From Methylobacter sp. BlB1 (GTDB lineage: Bacteria > Pseudomonadota > Gammaproteobacteria > Methylococcales > Methylomonadaceae), in the NCBI RefSeq assembly GCF_015476545.1, contig NZ_JADMKV010000004.1, positions 62,001 through 126,000 of the forward strand: 64,000 bases of DNA, read 5' to 3'. Position numbers and translations under genes: made by a program. Each line of letters begins with the position of its first letter. Positions within the stretch are counted from its first letter, which is position 1. Shown here one piece after another: positions 46,755 to 56,813 of this stretch. The notes beneath the pieces are model-generated. The model saw nothing but the letters and a program-made list of their open reading frames with translations, did no database searches and was not told the DNA's origin.

Positions 46755-47363
46755 CTATTTCATCCCATTGGCTATCATGGATTTTACCGGATTAAATGAT
46801 CTTCTATGCACGCTTAAATAACCAAATTGCTCGATTTCGGCCAGATGTTGCTTGGTGCCGTAAGCCTTGTGCAGATGAAAGGAAAAATCAGGATATTTCT
46901 TGTGGTAGTCATACATGATCTTATCCCGCTCGACTTTCGCCAAGATAGAAGCTGCACTGATGGCTTTCACTTTGCTGTCGCCTTTGACAATGGCCTGAGC
47001 GGGCACGAACAAATCCGGGAGCTGGTTGCCGTCTACCAGAACCTCATCCGGTCTTACAGACAAAGCATTTATAGCCCGCTGCATGGCCAGCAGTGTAGCC
47101 TGAAGAATATTCAGTTCATCAATCTCTTCAACACTGGCTTCAGCCACTGCCCAACTTAAAGAGGCTTCCTTGATAATCCTGCACAGACTGTCCCGCCTGC
47201 TTTCACTCAGCTTTTTTGAATCGTCCAATCCGTCGATGGGCCGCGACGGATCCAAAATGACAGCTGCCGCCACAACAGGCCCCGCCAGAGGTCCCCGGCC
47301 GGCCTCATCAACGCCTGCGATCTTGAAATTGAAGGGACGCTTTAATAGATAGTGGTCATCCAT
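46755..47363 (-). CDS. rnhB: Ribonuclease HII
   Basis: RNase HII cuts RNA in RNA-DNA hybrids and single ribonucleotides. The 202-residue protein has [20 protein letters not shown] with the first two catalytic acids, the third at LDDSKKL, the fourth in [19 protein letters not shown], and [11 protein letters not shown]. It ends the minus-strand bamA-to-rnhB run; lpxB, which normally precedes it, is missing. Confidence 0.95.
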   Translation of the reverse strand: MDDHYLLKRPFNFKIAGVDEAGRGPLAGPVVAAAVILDPSRPIDGLDDSKKLSESRRDSLCRIIKEASLSWAVAEASVEEIDELNILQATLLAMQRAINALSVRPDEVLVDGNQLPDLFVPAQAIVKGDSKVKAISAASILAKVERDKIMYDYHKKYPDFSFHLHKAYGTKQHLAEIEQFGYLSVHRRSFNPVKSMIANGMK

Positions 47364-47421
47364 AACGAATAGCCCAGTTGAAATTAAAAAGTCATGGCTT
47401 AATCCGCATTTGCGTCGATAG

Positions 47422-48192
47422 TTAGCGCAAAATGCCTCTGGTCACATTGCGCAGAAAACTAACCATATCGGATAACTGTTTGCTGTCGCCGGCCATGTCT
47501 TCCATTTGTTCAATTGCATCTTCCAGGCGCAAGTTCATTTTATAAATGATTTTATAAGCCTTTCTGATCAACCGAATGTCTTCCGGAGAAATACCGTTGC
47601 GTTCCATGCCGACAGAGTTTATGCCATGCGGCCGGGTTGGCTTGCCGCCGACCATGACAAATGGAGGGATATCCTGTGTAATTGCACTGCCCATGGCGGC
47701 AAAACTGTATTGCCCTATTTGGGTAAACTGATGCACCAACGTAAATCCGCCCAGGATAGCGTGACTGTTTAAATGCACGTGGCCGGCTAACGACGCGCCA
47801 TTCGCCATAATGACATGGTCGCCAATAATACAATCATGCGCTACGTGCGTATAAGCCATGAACAGATTGTCACTGCCAATCTGAGTCACTCCCTTATCCT
47901 GTTTGGTGCCTCTGTGCATGGTGGCGAACTCCCGAATCGTGTTCCTGTCACCGATCTGAAGCCGGGTCACCTCGGATGCATATTTCTTATCCTGAGGATC
48001 TTCACCTATTGATGTGAACTGGTAAATGCGGTTCTGCTTGCCTATTGATGTAGGCCCTTTGATAACCACATGAGGGCCGATGACTGTTCCGGAATCAATC
48101 TTGACATCAGGCCCTATAACGGAGAAAGGGCCTACAGTTACATCTTCCGCTAGCTCAGCTTTAGCATCAATAATAGCTGTTGGATCAATCAA
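47422..48192 (-). CDS. lpxA: UDP-N-acetylglucosamine acyltransferase
   Basis: LpxA performs the first acylation in lipid A synthesis. The longer frame from 48276 overlaps fabZ; I start at the TTG 48192, two bases after the fabZ stop, giving 256 residues beginning (M)[16 protein letters not shown], which aligns with the Pseudomonas start MSLIDPRAII. Hexapeptide repeats form the left-handed helix; AHDCIIGD carries the catalytic histidine. An ATG at 48216 is the alternative. Confidence 0.93.
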   Translation of the reverse strand: MIDPTAIIDAKAELAEDVTVGPFSVIGPDVKIDSGTVIGPHVVIKGPTSIGKQNRIYQFTSIGEDPQDKKYASEVTRLQIGDRNTIREFATMHRGTKQDKGVTQIGSDNLFMAYTHVAHDCIIGDHVIMANGASLAGHVHLNSHAILGGFTLVHQFTQIGQYSFAAMGSAITQDIPPFVMVGGKPTRPHGINSVGMERNGISPEDIRLIRKAYKIIYKMNLRLEDAIEQMEDMAGDSKQLSDMVSFLRNVTRGILR

Positions 48193-48194
48193 GG

Positions 48195-48638
48195 TTATTC
48201 TACCACTGCCGCACATCTGATTTCGGCACTCGCGACAAACTCGCCGTCTACCTCGGCGCGACAATCGAAAGCCCAAATATTACGTTTGCTTTTAAGGAAT
48301 TTAACTTCCAGCATCAATTGGTCACCTGGTACAACCGGGCGTTTAAATTTTGCCTTATCAATACTGGCCAGATAATAGATCATGCCTACCAATTCATCGG
48401 GGGCTGTTTCCGATGCCAGCAATCCGGTAGCCTGAGCTAAAGCCTCCAGAATCAGCACGCCGGGCATAATGGGTTTTTGCGGAAAATGGCCTTGAAAAAA
48501 CGGTTCATTATAAGTAACGTTTTTGACGCCGACTAATCTTACTCCGGGTTCACACTCAATGACTTTGTCAACCAATAAAAAAGGGTAACGATGCGGTAAG
48601 AATTCTTGTATTTGTAAAATATCTAGCTTAACAGACAT
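48195..48638 (-). CDS. fabZ: 3-Hydroxyacyl-[ACP] dehydratase
   Basis: FabZ dehydrates hydroxyacyl-ACP in fatty-acid synthesis. The 147-residue protein has [13 protein letters not shown], the catalytic histidine in [20 protein letters not shown] and the partner glutamate in that same stretch. It sits directly before lpxA, balancing fatty acid and lipid A flow. The lpxD gene that normally precedes it is absent, leaving skp as its upstream neighbour. Confidence 0.96.
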   Translation of the reverse strand: MSVKLDILQIQEFLPHRYPFLLVDKVIECEPGVRLVGVKNVTYNEPFFQGHFPQKPIMPGVLILEALAQATGLLASETAPDELVGMIYYLASIDKAKFKRPVVPGDQLMLEVKFLKSKRNIWAFDCRAEVDGEFVASAEIRCAAVVE

Positions 48639-48693
48639 AGCAGAGAGTGCTTCATTAAAGAGTTATAATTATATGCATGAAAAATTTAATGAA

Positions 48694-49194
48694 TTATTCT
48701 GGCGATCTTGACAGTTTTTCTTGAACTTGACTGGTGACATCAATCTGTTCACTCGCGTAGATCACGCCATCTGTCAGCAATAAATCGAAATTTTGATCTT
48801 TGGCTATTTCACGAATAACTTCAACTATACGGCGTTGCAACTTACCTAACTCATCATTGCGGCGAAGATTGAAGTCTTCACTGAATTCCTGCTGAGCTCT
48901 TTTTGCATCTCTCTTTTTGTTTAAAATATCTTTTTCTAGATTTCTTCTTTCTGACTCGCCCATAACGGAAGAATCTCTAGCCATTTTTTCTTCCATATTT
49001 TGAATTTCTTTTTGTTGGGCAACCAATTGCTTATCACGAGGCGAAAATTCCTGCTCCAGACGTTTTTTAGCTTTTTCGGCCTGAGGCGCTTTTTCAAGAA
49101 CAGCAGGAATGTTGACAAAGCCTATCTTTAAGTCGGCAAAGCTTACATTCGCAGTCAGTAACAGTCCTAAAAATAAAGCAATTTTTGTTTTCAT
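48694..49194 (-). CDS. skp: Periplasmic chaperone Skp (OmpH family)
   Basis: Skp holds unfolded outer-membrane proteins on the way to BamA. I start at the ATG 49194 (MKTKIALF), since the frame's first codon at 49200 is a TTG. The 166-residue precursor has a signal peptide ending SFA-DL and long charged helices (about 35-120) that form the tentacles. It lies downstream of bamA as in E. coli. Confidence 0.9.
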   Translation of the reverse strand: MKTKIALFLGLLLTANVSFADLKIGFVNIPAVLEKAPQAEKAKKRLEQEFSPRDKQLVAQQKEIQNMEEKMARDSSVMGESERRNLEKDILNKKRDAKRAQQEFSEDFNLRRNDELGKLQRRIVEVIREIAKDQNFDLLLTDGVIYASEQIDVTSQVQEKLSRSPE

Positions 49195-49298
49195 TGTCAA
49201 ACCTATCTCCGGTTATAGTTAAAATTAAATAATTGATAAAAATTGTTAATGTATTAGTTAAATTATAGGTGATAAGCCAACCAAACCAAAAACTTCTT

Positions 49299-51617
49299 CT
49301 AAAAGTTTTGTCCAAAGTTGAATTGGAAGTACTTTTTGTCATCTTTTTGTTCATGGGGACCGTTAGCGTCTGTGTATGTAGTTGTACCCGCATTTAAAGG
49401 CATTGCAATACTGACAGATAGAGCACCGAATGGTGACAGCCACTCGCCCGACAGGCCCGCTGCATACCTTAAGTTATCTATTTTGAATCCATTGTTGACG
49501 GTTCCGGCATCAAAGAAAGTCCCCAGCCGAACCGATTTTGTTTCCGGCATGAAAGGCACAGGAAAAAACACTTCGGCATTGCCGATTATTTTGCTTGACC
49601 CCCCAAAAGGTCGCGCTCGGGAATCCCGCGGACCCAATGTATTGGTATCGTAACCGCGCACAGACCCCCAACCGCCAGCAAAGTAATTTTCGAAGAAAGG
49701 CAGTTGATCTGTCTTGCCATAACCGTCGCCATAAGCAATTTCCCCGTGCAGGCGCAACGTAAGATCCTTGGCCAAAGGAAAATAGTGCTGCTGCTTGTAA
49801 CTGACTTTGTAATACTGAAGATCACTGACTTCTGGAACCGTAACCAAAGCAGAGAATCGTTGCTGTCCCCCTCTGTCAGGAAATATCGCCCGATTAAGCG
49901 TATCGTGCGTCCAGCCCAGAGACGGCAATAAGGTTAGATACTTGTCGCCTTCTTTATTAATAAAATCTGTGATTTGTTGAGACGAAAAGTTAGGGTTAGC
50001 TTTTAATTTAGTATGTCTCAGATCCGTATTAAACTGTAACCGGTCAAATTCATTGAATGGAATGCCAAAATTGATGCCGGTATTAATGACGTCAGTCGAA
50101 TAGTTGGCGAGGTTGATTTGCGTTGCATCTCGCGTCGTATAGCCAAGGTCATAACCAAAACTTACACCATCCAGCGTAAAATACGGGTTATAAAATCCGA
50201 ATTGGTACTGCGTGAGGTAATCACTGTTATTAAAGGCCAGATTCACTCGCTTGCCGGAACCGAAAACGTTGTCCTGGGAAATATTGGCGTTCAAAACGAT
50301 GCCTTGCGTTTGAGAAAAACCTATACCGGCCATCAGGTTACCGTTGGGTTTTTCCACCACTGAATAATTCACGTCGATCTGATCGGAAGTTCCGGCAACA
50401 GGCGGTGTTTCAACATTAACCTCTTCAAAGTAGCCTAAACGCTCCAGGCGCGTTTTCGACCGTTCAATTTTTGAGCTCGATGCCCAGCTTGACTCCATTT
50501 GCCGCATTTCCCGCCGCAGGACCTCATCACGGGTTTTAGTATTACCCTTCATATTGATGCGCCTTACATAAACGCGCTTGCCCGGATCAACAAAGAAAGT
50601 CATATCAACGGTTTTATTGGCCTCGTTGATTTCCGGCACCATGTTAACGTTGGCAAAGGCATAGCCTTCATCGCCTAAACGGTCGGAAATCGCTTTCGAG
50701 GTTTCCGTGGCGTTTTTTCTGGAAAATACTTCCTTCGGCCCGACTTTGACGAGCTTTATAAGCTCTTCAGGCTTGACGACCAGATTACCGGCCAGTTTTA
50801 CTTTTTCAAGCGTATAAACGTCGCCTTCTTTGACATTGATCGTCACATAGATATCTTTCTTATCCGGCGTAATCGCTACCTGCGTGGATTCTACCGAAAA
50901 ATTGATATAACCGCGGTCAAGGTAATAAGAACGCAATTTTTCCAGGTCCGCGGATAATTTCTGCTTGGAATACTGGTCGTTTTTTGTATAAAAAGACAAA
51001 AGATTTGAGGTGCTTAATTCAAACTTGCCCAACAGCGTTTCATCATCGAATACAGTATTGCCGACAATATTGATCTGTTTGATTTTGGCAACTCGGCCTT
51101 CTGAGATCTTGATATGAATGCCGACCCTGTTCCGGGTCAGATCGCTTACTTCCGTGTCGATTTTTAAACCGTACTTGCCGTGACTGTAATACTGGCGGCT
51201 CAATTCCTGCTCAACTTTATCGAGCACCTGCGGATCGAAAACCTTGCCTTCGGATAAACCGATCTTATTTAGAGCTTTTGTCAAATCATCCTTGCTCAGG
51301 TCCTTGTTGCCTTCAAAGATGATTTTTGCTATCGATGGACGTTCCACGACATTAACAATCAGCGTTGAGCCATCCCTTTCCAGTGAAATATCCTTAAAAA
51401 ACCCGGTTTTGAACAGGGCCTTGATTGCCGGACCGGCATTATCCAGAGAAAATCTTTCGCCTACATTGACGGGCAGATAGTTATAGACCGTGCCTACCGA
51501 AATACGCTGAAGACCTTTGACCTGGATGTTATCAACAACAAATTCTTCGTCACCTTTAACCGCTTGGGAAACGAGTAGTAATAGCAACAGCAAGCGTGAA
51601 AAAGTATTTGATCTCAT
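49299..51617 (-). CDS. bamA: Outer membrane assembly factor BamA
   Basis: BamA inserts beta-barrel proteins into the outer membrane. The 772-residue precursor has a signal peptide (ending QAVKG-DE), five POTRA domains (about 22-415) and a 16-strand barrel with the lid-loop motif VRGYDTNTLGPRD (the usual VRGF has Tyr here) and a C-terminal phenylalanine. It heads the minus-strand cluster with skp, fabZ, lpxA and rnhB. Confidence 0.96.
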   Translation of the reverse strand: MRSNTFSRLLLLLLLVSQAVKGDEEFVVDNIQVKGLQRISVGTVYNYLPVNVGERFSLDNAGPAIKALFKTGFFKDISLERDGSTLIVNVVERPSIAKIIFEGNKDLSKDDLTKALNKIGLSEGKVFDPQVLDKVEQELSRQYYSHGKYGLKIDTEVSDLTRNRVGIHIKISEGRVAKIKQINIVGNTVFDDETLLGKFELSTSNLLSFYTKNDQYSKQKLSADLEKLRSYYLDRGYINFSVESTQVAITPDKKDIYVTINVKEGDVYTLEKVKLAGNLVVKPEELIKLVKVGPKEVFSRKNATETSKAISDRLGDEGYAFANVNMVPEINEANKTVDMTFFVDPGKRVYVRRINMKGNTKTRDEVLRREMRQMESSWASSSKIERSKTRLERLGYFEEVNVETPPVAGTSDQIDVNYSVVEKPNGNLMAGIGFSQTQGIVLNANISQDNVFGSGKRVNLAFNNSDYLTQYQFGFYNPYFTLDGVSFGYDLGYTTRDATQINLANYSTDVINTGINFGIPFNEFDRLQFNTDLRHTKLKANPNFSSQQITDFINKEGDKYLTLLPSLGWTHDTLNRAIFPDRGGQQRFSALVTVPEVSDLQYYKVSYKQQHYFPLAKDLTLRLHGEIAYGDGYGKTDQLPFFENYFAGGWGSVRGYDTNTLGPRDSRARPFGGSSKIIGNAEVFFPVPFMPETKSVRLGTFFDAGTVNNGFKIDNLRYAAGLSGEWLSPFGALSVSIAMPLNAGTTTYTDANGPHEQKDDKKYFQFNFGQNF

Positions 51618-51691
51618 GTAAACGTCTAATAAAACATAATGTCCGGTATTAAAACTCGCAGGATTATAGCACAGTAACAGCTTTAAACGAG

Positions 51692-52672
51692 TTAAGCCCT
51701 ATTGACAGGAAAGCCAAGCACATCTTCAATCGATGCGCTATCCGACAATAGCATCAGTAAGCGGTCCAAACCTATGGCCATGCCCGAACACTCCGGCAGG
51801 CCGGCCTGCAATGCAGCAATAAGACGTTCATCCTTGACCGAAGCAGGCAGATTTCTTTGCCGCCTGATATCCAGTTCCTTGTCAAAACGTTCACTCTGTT
51901 CCTTGGCATCGGTCAACTCAAAATAACCGTTGCCCAATTCAACGCCATCAATAAACAGCTCGACCCGATCTGTAATTAGCGGATCATGTTCACTGATTCT
52001 CGCTAATGATGACTGGCAAACAGGAAAGCCGTACACCATGCATAAAGCATTCCGGCCTAAATAGGGTTGAACCTTATGGCTGAAAATAAAATCCAGCCAG
52101 ATAGCATGATCATTTCCGCAGATACTGACGGCTTCCGGTAATTGATTATCCAGCGCATAAGCGCAATACTGCGGATATGAAAACTCGAGCGGATCCAGCC
52201 CGGTATAACGTTGAAATATGGCCTGGTAAGTGAATCTTTCTGTTTCCATCAGCGGCTTGCGGTGATCGAACAACCTGGCTATCAGGTCGGCGCACTCATC
52301 CATTAATTCCGCCAATTTGAAACCGACGTGATACCATTCAAGCATCGTGAATTCAGGATTGTGAAATCGTCCGGATTCGCCGTTCCTGAAGGCTTTGGCT
52401 ATTTGATAGATGGAACCGCTGCCGGCCGCAAGCAGCCGTTTCATGGCGAACTCGGGCGAAGTTTGCAGAAACAGCGTCTGTTTCTGAGGAACCAAAGAAT
52501 ATTCGGTAGTAAAAAACGCCAGCTGCGGGTCAGTTCCGATCCCCTGGCTCAACAGAGGCGTCTCCACCTCGAGCACAGACCTTTCAGCAAAAAATTTACG
52601 TATATCGGCGAGCACTTGCGCCCTCAGGCGCAAGTGCTCTACGGAACACGTCGGCCGCCAATCACCCAGCAC
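51692..52672 (-). CDS. epmA: EF-P lysine lysyltransferase
   Basis: EpmA (PoxA/GenX) attaches beta-lysine to EF-P. The 326-residue protein is a class II lysyl-tRNA-synthetase-like catalytic core without an anticodon domain: FFAERSVLEVETPLLSQ, KAFRNGESGRFHNPEFTMLEWY and GMAIGLDRLLMLL. The start is a GTG at 52672 that overlaps the efp stop by one base, so the two are translationally coupled. A 13-bp perfect hairpin lies in its first 65 bases. Confidence 0.94.
   Translation of the reverse strand: MLGDWRPTCSVEHLRLRAQVLADIRKFFAERSVLEVETPLLSQGIGTDPQLAFFTTEYSLVPQKQTLFLQTSPEFAMKRLLAAGSGSIYQIAKAFRNGESGRFHNPEFTMLEWYHVGFKLAELMDECADLIARLFDHRKPLMETERFTYQAIFQRYTGLDPLEFSYPQYCAYALDNQLPEAVSICGNDHAIWLDFIFSHKVQPYLGRNALCMVYGFPVCQSSLARISEHDPLITDRVELFIDGVELGNGYFELTDAKEQSERFDKELDIRRQRNLPASVKDERLIAALQAGLPECSGMAIGLDRLLMLLSDSASIEDVLGFPVNRA
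52610..52639. repeat. Perfect 13-bp hairpin inside the start of epmA
   Basis: GAGCACTTGCGCC (52610-52622) pairs exactly with 52627-52639 across a 4-base loop. It lies 33-62 bases after the epmA GTG. The protein there aligns with homologues without an insertion, so this is not an inserted element; it could attenuate epmA translation or mRNA. Confidence 0.55.
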
Positions 52673-53241
52673 TAGTCTTTGACGCGTGAAACATATTCAC
52701 CGGTACGCGTGTCGACTTTGACGACTTCACCGATTTGCACAAATAAAGGCACTCTGACCACGGCGCCTGTTTCCAGCGTAGCCGGTTTGCCGCCGCCGCC
52801 GGAAGTATCGCCGCGTACGCCGGGATCGGTTTCGGTAATGGCCAATTCGACAAAGTTGGCTGGCGCCACAGACAGAGGCACGTCATTCCATAAGGTTACG
52901 GTGCAAAGATCCTGATCTTTGAGCCAGTTCTTAGCTTCGCCGACAGCTTTTTCATCGGCTTGATACTGTTCAAACGTATCTGGCACCATGAAATGGCGGT
53001 ATTCGCCATCGTTGTACAGGTATTGCATTTCCACATCGACAACGTCAGCACCTTCCAGAGACTCGCCAGATTTGAATGTTCTTTCGATCACGCGGCCAGT
53101 CTTGAGATTTCTGATCTTAACCCGGTTGAAGGCTTGGCCTTTCCCCGGTTTGACGAATTCATTTTCAATAATCGCGCAGGGATCATTATCCAGCATGACT
53201 TTCAACCCGGCTTTAAATTCATTGGTACTATAACTAGCCAT
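52672..53241 (-). CDS. efp: Translation elongation factor P
   Basis: EF-P relieves ribosomes stalled at polyproline. The 189-residue protein has the usual three beta-barrel domains; Lys34 in VKPGKGQAF is the residue that receives beta-lysine. It is co-transcribed with epmA and divergent from epmB, so the factor and both modifying enzymes are together. This confirms the EpmAB-type (not rhamnosyl, EarP-type) modification. Confidence 0.97.
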   Translation of the reverse strand: MASYSTNEFKAGLKVMLDNDPCAIIENEFVKPGKGQAFNRVKIRNLKTGRVIERTFKSGESLEGADVVDVEMQYLYNDGEYRHFMVPDTFEQYQADEKAVGEAKNWLKDQDLCTVTLWNDVPLSVAPANFVELAITETDPGVRGDTSGGGGKPATLETGAVVRVPLFVQIGEVVKVDTRTGEYVSRVKD

Positions 53242-53328
53242 TTTATCCTCGAGACTACAAACAATAATTAAAATTTAACCATTATAATAGATGGCCCCAA
53301 CTGATAGAAACTCTAAATAACCCATTTC

Positions 53329-54357
53329 ATGTTAGAACGACGAACCGAGACAGAGCACTTTAATCTAAATTGGCAGCAACAACTTGCTGAAGCCTTTAAT
53401 AGCATTGAAGAATTATGCCGTTATCTGCATTTATCGCCGGATGATTTACCGGTCTCATCAGCGGCTGGCAAGCGTTTTCCTTTGCGTGTTCCGCTTAATT
53501 TCGCCGCCAGCATGGAAAAAGGCAATCCTCACGACCCTTTGCTCAGGCAGGTATTGCCGGTCAATGATGAGCTGCTTGCTTACCCGGGCTTCAGCAATGA
53601 TCCTGTCGGCGATCTCCGGGCGGCAACCGGAGCCAGCGTACTGCACAAGTATCAAGGCCGCATTTTGCTCATCAATACAGGCAGCTGCGCCATCAATTGC
53701 AGGTATTGTTTCCGCAGAAACTTTCCTTATGCCGACCTGCAACTCAGCAAACAGAAGGAAGATGCCGCTATCCGGTATATAGAGGAAGACCCCGCCATCT
53801 CGGAAGTCATTTTAAGCGGCGGTGATCCATTAATACTCAATGACGCCCGCTTGACCGGACTCATCCAACAACTGAGCCGCATCCGGCATTTAAAACGCAT
53901 CCGAATACACAGCCGGCTACCCATCGTTCTGCCCGCCCGCATAACGAACGAATTGCTCGACGCGCTGACACAAAGTCCCGCGCAGATTGTTCTGGTCGTG
54001 CATTGCAATCATGCCAACGAAATCAATGAGCGCGTCATTGCCGCCTGTACGGCGCTCAGAAACAGCGGCATTACCCTATTTAATCAGTCGGTATTGCTGA
54101 AAGGCGTCAATGATACGGCAAAACAGCTATGCGAACTGAGTGAGCGCTTATTCAGCCACGGCATCATTCCTTACTACCTGCACCTGCTCGATAAAGCGAA
54201 CGGAACGGGGCACTTTGAAGTCTCCGAACAGGATGCGCTGGCGCTGATGCGGCAAGTCCAGGCCGCCCTCCCCGGCTATCTTGTGCCTAAACTGGTCAAG
54301 GAAGTAGCCGGCATGACGTCCAAGCAATACGTGTTTGATGACGCCAGCGGCTGCTAA
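53329..54357 (+). CDS. epmB: EF-P beta-lysylation protein, lysine 2,3-aminomutase
   Basis: EpmB turns alpha-lysine to beta-lysine for EF-P. The 342-residue radical-SAM enzyme has the cluster motif CAINCRYCFRR (CxxxCxxC), SGGDPLI and PGYLVPKLVKEVAGMTSKQYV. It uses SAM and PLP; the PLP lysine is in the C-terminal part. It is divergent from efp with 87 bp between the starts. Confidence 0.95.
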   Translation: MLERRTETEHFNLNWQQQLAEAFNSIEELCRYLHLSPDDLPVSSAAGKRFPLRVPLNFAASMEKGNPHDPLLRQVLPVNDELLAYPGFSNDPVGDLRAATGASVLHKYQGRILLINTGSCAINCRYCFRRNFPYADLQLSKQKEDAAIRYIEEDPAISEVILSGGDPLILNDARLTGLIQQLSRIRHLKRIRIHSRLPIVLPARITNELLDALTQSPAQIVLVVHCNHANEINERVIAACTALRNSGITLFNQSVLLKGVNDTAKQLCELSERLFSHGIIPYYLHLLDKANGTGHFEVSEQDALALMRQVQAALPGYLVPKLVKEVAGMTSKQYVFDDASGC

Positions 54358-54393
54358 CGGCCCGGTCTTTATTGCAGCGCCGGCAAGCTGGCG

Positions 54394-55296
54394 CTAATCC
54401 GCCAGCGTTTGATTGACAATGCCATGCGGCACATGCGCCGCGGCCACATGCTGGGCAGCAGATTCGCAATGTTTTTTCTGATCGTCGAAGAAAATATCGG
54501 CCCCAAAGGCTTTCAGGAAAGGCCCTTTGGCCATGCCGCCCAAAAACAGCGCTTCGTCAATACGGATGCCCCAGAGTCTTAACGTTCTGACCACGCGCTC
54601 ATGAGCCGGGGCCGAGCGTGCAGTCACCAATGCCGTCCTGATCGGCGATGATTGCGGATCGAACTGCGACTGAATGTAATGCAAAGCGGCAAGAAACTCT
54701 TTAAAAGGCCCGCCCGGCAAAGGCGTTTTAGCCGCTTTGCGCTCGTTCTCGGCAAATACCTGCAGCCCCTGCTGTTGATAAATACGCTCCGATTCATCGG
54801 AAAATAAAACGGAATCGCCGTCAAACGCAATGCGCAACTGACCAGACGAAGTAATCGAGGACGGGCCGCAGAGTATTGTAGCGGCAGCAAAGCCGGCTTC
54901 AAGCGCCTTGGCGACATCGTCGGAATTGGCCGACAAAAACAAATGCGCACCGAATGCTGAAATATAGTTGTAAGGCGAAATGCCGCTGGTAAATGCGGCG
55001 CGGGTGATATTCAACCCGTAATGGGCGATTGAATTGAAGATTCTCAATCCCGTATCGGCGCTGTTTTGCGATACCAGGATGATTTCAACGAGCGGTTCAT
55101 CAAGACAACGTTCATTAATAGACAGGAATTTCTGAACCAGAGAAAATCCATAGCCGGGAGCCAATACTTCATCTTCATGCTCGACCTGATAACGGCAGAA
55201 AGCGTCCTTTCCCTGCGTCTGGAATATCGCATGGGAATCATCCAGGTTAAATAAGGCTCTGGATGAAATAGCGACAACAAGTTTTTGCCTGCTCAT
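54394..55296 (-). CDS. 5'-Nucleotidase (NT5C family)
   Basis: The 300-residue protein matches the 5-nucleotidase family of cytosolic NT5C1-like enzymes found in bacteria: VAISSRALFNLDDSHAIF near the N-terminus, ILVSQNSADTGLRIFNSI, FDGDSVLFSDESERIY, ALVTARSAPAHERVVRTL and FLGGMAKGPFLKAFGADIFFDD. HAD-like motifs (FDGD, TAR, Lys, FFDD) supply the active site. It would release nucleosides from mono-phosphates. Converges on epmB. Confidence 0.85.
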   Translation of the reverse strand: MSRQKLVVAISSRALFNLDDSHAIFQTQGKDAFCRYQVEHEDEVLAPGYGFSLVQKFLSINERCLDEPLVEIILVSQNSADTGLRIFNSIAHYGLNITRAAFTSGISPYNYISAFGAHLFLSANSDDVAKALEAGFAAATILCGPSSITSSGQLRIAFDGDSVLFSDESERIYQQQGLQVFAENERKAAKTPLPGGPFKEFLAALHYIQSQFDPQSSPIRTALVTARSAPAHERVVRTLRLWGIRIDEALFLGGMAKGPFLKAFGADIFFDDQKKHCESAAQHVAAAHVPHGIVNQTLAD

Positions 55297-55322
55297 GCTC
55301 TTCTAGGCCAGTATTTTAAACT

Positions 55323-56813
55323 TTAACTCTGAGTATTGCCTACCCAGACCGAACTCAGCTTAAGGGTCTTCTTGACTTTCGCGGCGTACAAGGCCGCCTC
55401 ATTCCTATTCTTAAAACCTCCTACACATAGCCTGTACCAGGTATCCCTGCCCACTTTGACATCAACTACGTCAACAGGAACGCCTTTTTTGCCAAATTCA
55501 GCCGCTTTGCTTTTGGCGTACCCTTCTTGCCTATAAGCGATCAGATTGACGGACCAGTCGGCTGTTGCATTATCTTTTCCTGATGCGCCTTTTTGAGGTT
55601 TGGTTTTTTTCGTCTTTGCAGAAGCGGACACTGGCTTGCTGATTTCTTCAACAGCCGGTTTTATGGTTTCAGTTCTCATAGCTTTCGGTTTGGCGGCTTG
55701 CACCGCCAGCGCTTTGCTTTCCATAACGGCCAGCCTGGCTTGCAAGTCTTTAAGCAGATCTTGCGCTTTCTCTTTTTCCGCTACATCTTCAGTAAGCTCA
55801 TTTATCTCTGTTTCCGCTGATAATGGCGCCTTGCTCGACAACTGCGCCATGATGTCATCGACTCTCTGGTTCAACTGTTCAATAGCGGCCTTGATATCGT
55901 TCAGCTCATTATCGGAACTTTGTACAGAAGCCGTTCCAAGCGTACTAACGAGTTCGTTTAGCCTTGATGCCTCCTTTTTCGCATCATGGGCTATTAAGCC
56001 GAACCCAATTGCAGCCATCAATGCAGCACCGCCCAAAACCATGGCGATATAAGCGTAAACTCTTATGCTTTGAATTTTGCTTTCTAATTCAGCCTTCAGC
56101 ATCTTCTGAAGCAGGCTAATGGAATCCTGATCGGAATTGGATGCACTCGATGCTGTCATGTCAGCATTATCAGATTCAAACCGGCCATCGTCACCGCGCC
56201 TCGGCCTTATTCCAGCCAAGACTTCATCCTGAGCGGCAGTACGGATTTTATCAACATCAGGCCGATTTTTTAGACCGAAAAGTTCCTCATCATCCAAATC
56301 GTCCCGACCGGAAGGCGCATTAAAATTATTAAAAAGAATATTGTTATCCCTGTAGTCTTCAAATAATGCTTCCTCATACCCACTTTGATCCCCAGTCTTA
56401 ACCGCCTGATGACCGGAAGCCTCAAACGCCTGTTCTTCAGAGTCATTAATCTCGAAAAAACTCTCGATTTCATCCGGCATTTCTTCATTTGAAGCGCTTG
56501 TTTCATCATCGATGATGATATCGACAAATGAGGCGTATTCTTCCTGTTCTTCAGCAAGCAAATCATCGCCAAACTCGTCAGCTTCGTCCGACAAATCAAT
56601 ATCGTCAATCTGAGGATCGTCATTGTCGTCTGCCTGATACAACGCCTCTGAATCGAAATCCTCTGCCAGAAGCAATCTGTCAATGGCATCCTCTTCGTCT
56701 TCCCGGTCATTTGATGAAACCTGAGAAGACTTTACTTTATCCAGCATGGCATCTAACTCATCATAAAAGTCATTAAGGCTGTTTTTGCGGTTATTATTTG
56801 CTGGATCTGCCAT
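55323..56813 (-). CDS. SPOR-domain membrane protein
   Basis: The 496-residue protein (start at ATG 56813, seven bases after AAGGA) has a strongly acidic cytoplasmic N-terminus (about 1-235, many Asp/Glu stretches), one membrane helix (about 250-272), a periplasmic coiled coil (about 280-365), a Lys/Ala/Pro linker and a C-terminal SPOR domain (about 420-495; ADWSVNLIAYRQEGYAKSKA, WYRLCVGGFKNRNEA). SPOR domains bind denuded septal peptidoglycan, so a division-site role is likely. The long acidic head is unusual. Confidence 0.85.
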   Translation of the reverse strand: MADPANNNRKNSLNDFYDELDAMLDKVKSSQVSSNDREDEEDAIDRLLLAEDFDSEALYQADDNDDPQIDDIDLSDEADEFGDDLLAEEQEEYASFVDIIIDDETSASNEEMPDEIESFFEINDSEEQAFEASGHQAVKTGDQSGYEEALFEDYRDNNILFNNFNAPSGRDDLDDEELFGLKNRPDVDKIRTAAQDEVLAGIRPRRGDDGRFESDNADMTASSASNSDQDSISLLQKMLKAELESKIQSIRVYAYIAMVLGGAALMAAIGFGLIAHDAKKEASRLNELVSTLGTASVQSSDNELNDIKAAIEQLNQRVDDIMAQLSSKAPLSAETEINELTEDVAEKEKAQDLLKDLQARLAVMESKALAVQAAKPKAMRTETIKPAVEEISKPVSASAKTKKTKPQKGASGKDNATADWSVNLIAYRQEGYAKSKAAEFGKKGVPVDVVDVKVGRDTWYRLCVGGFKNRNEAALYAAKVKKTLKLSSVWVGNTQS

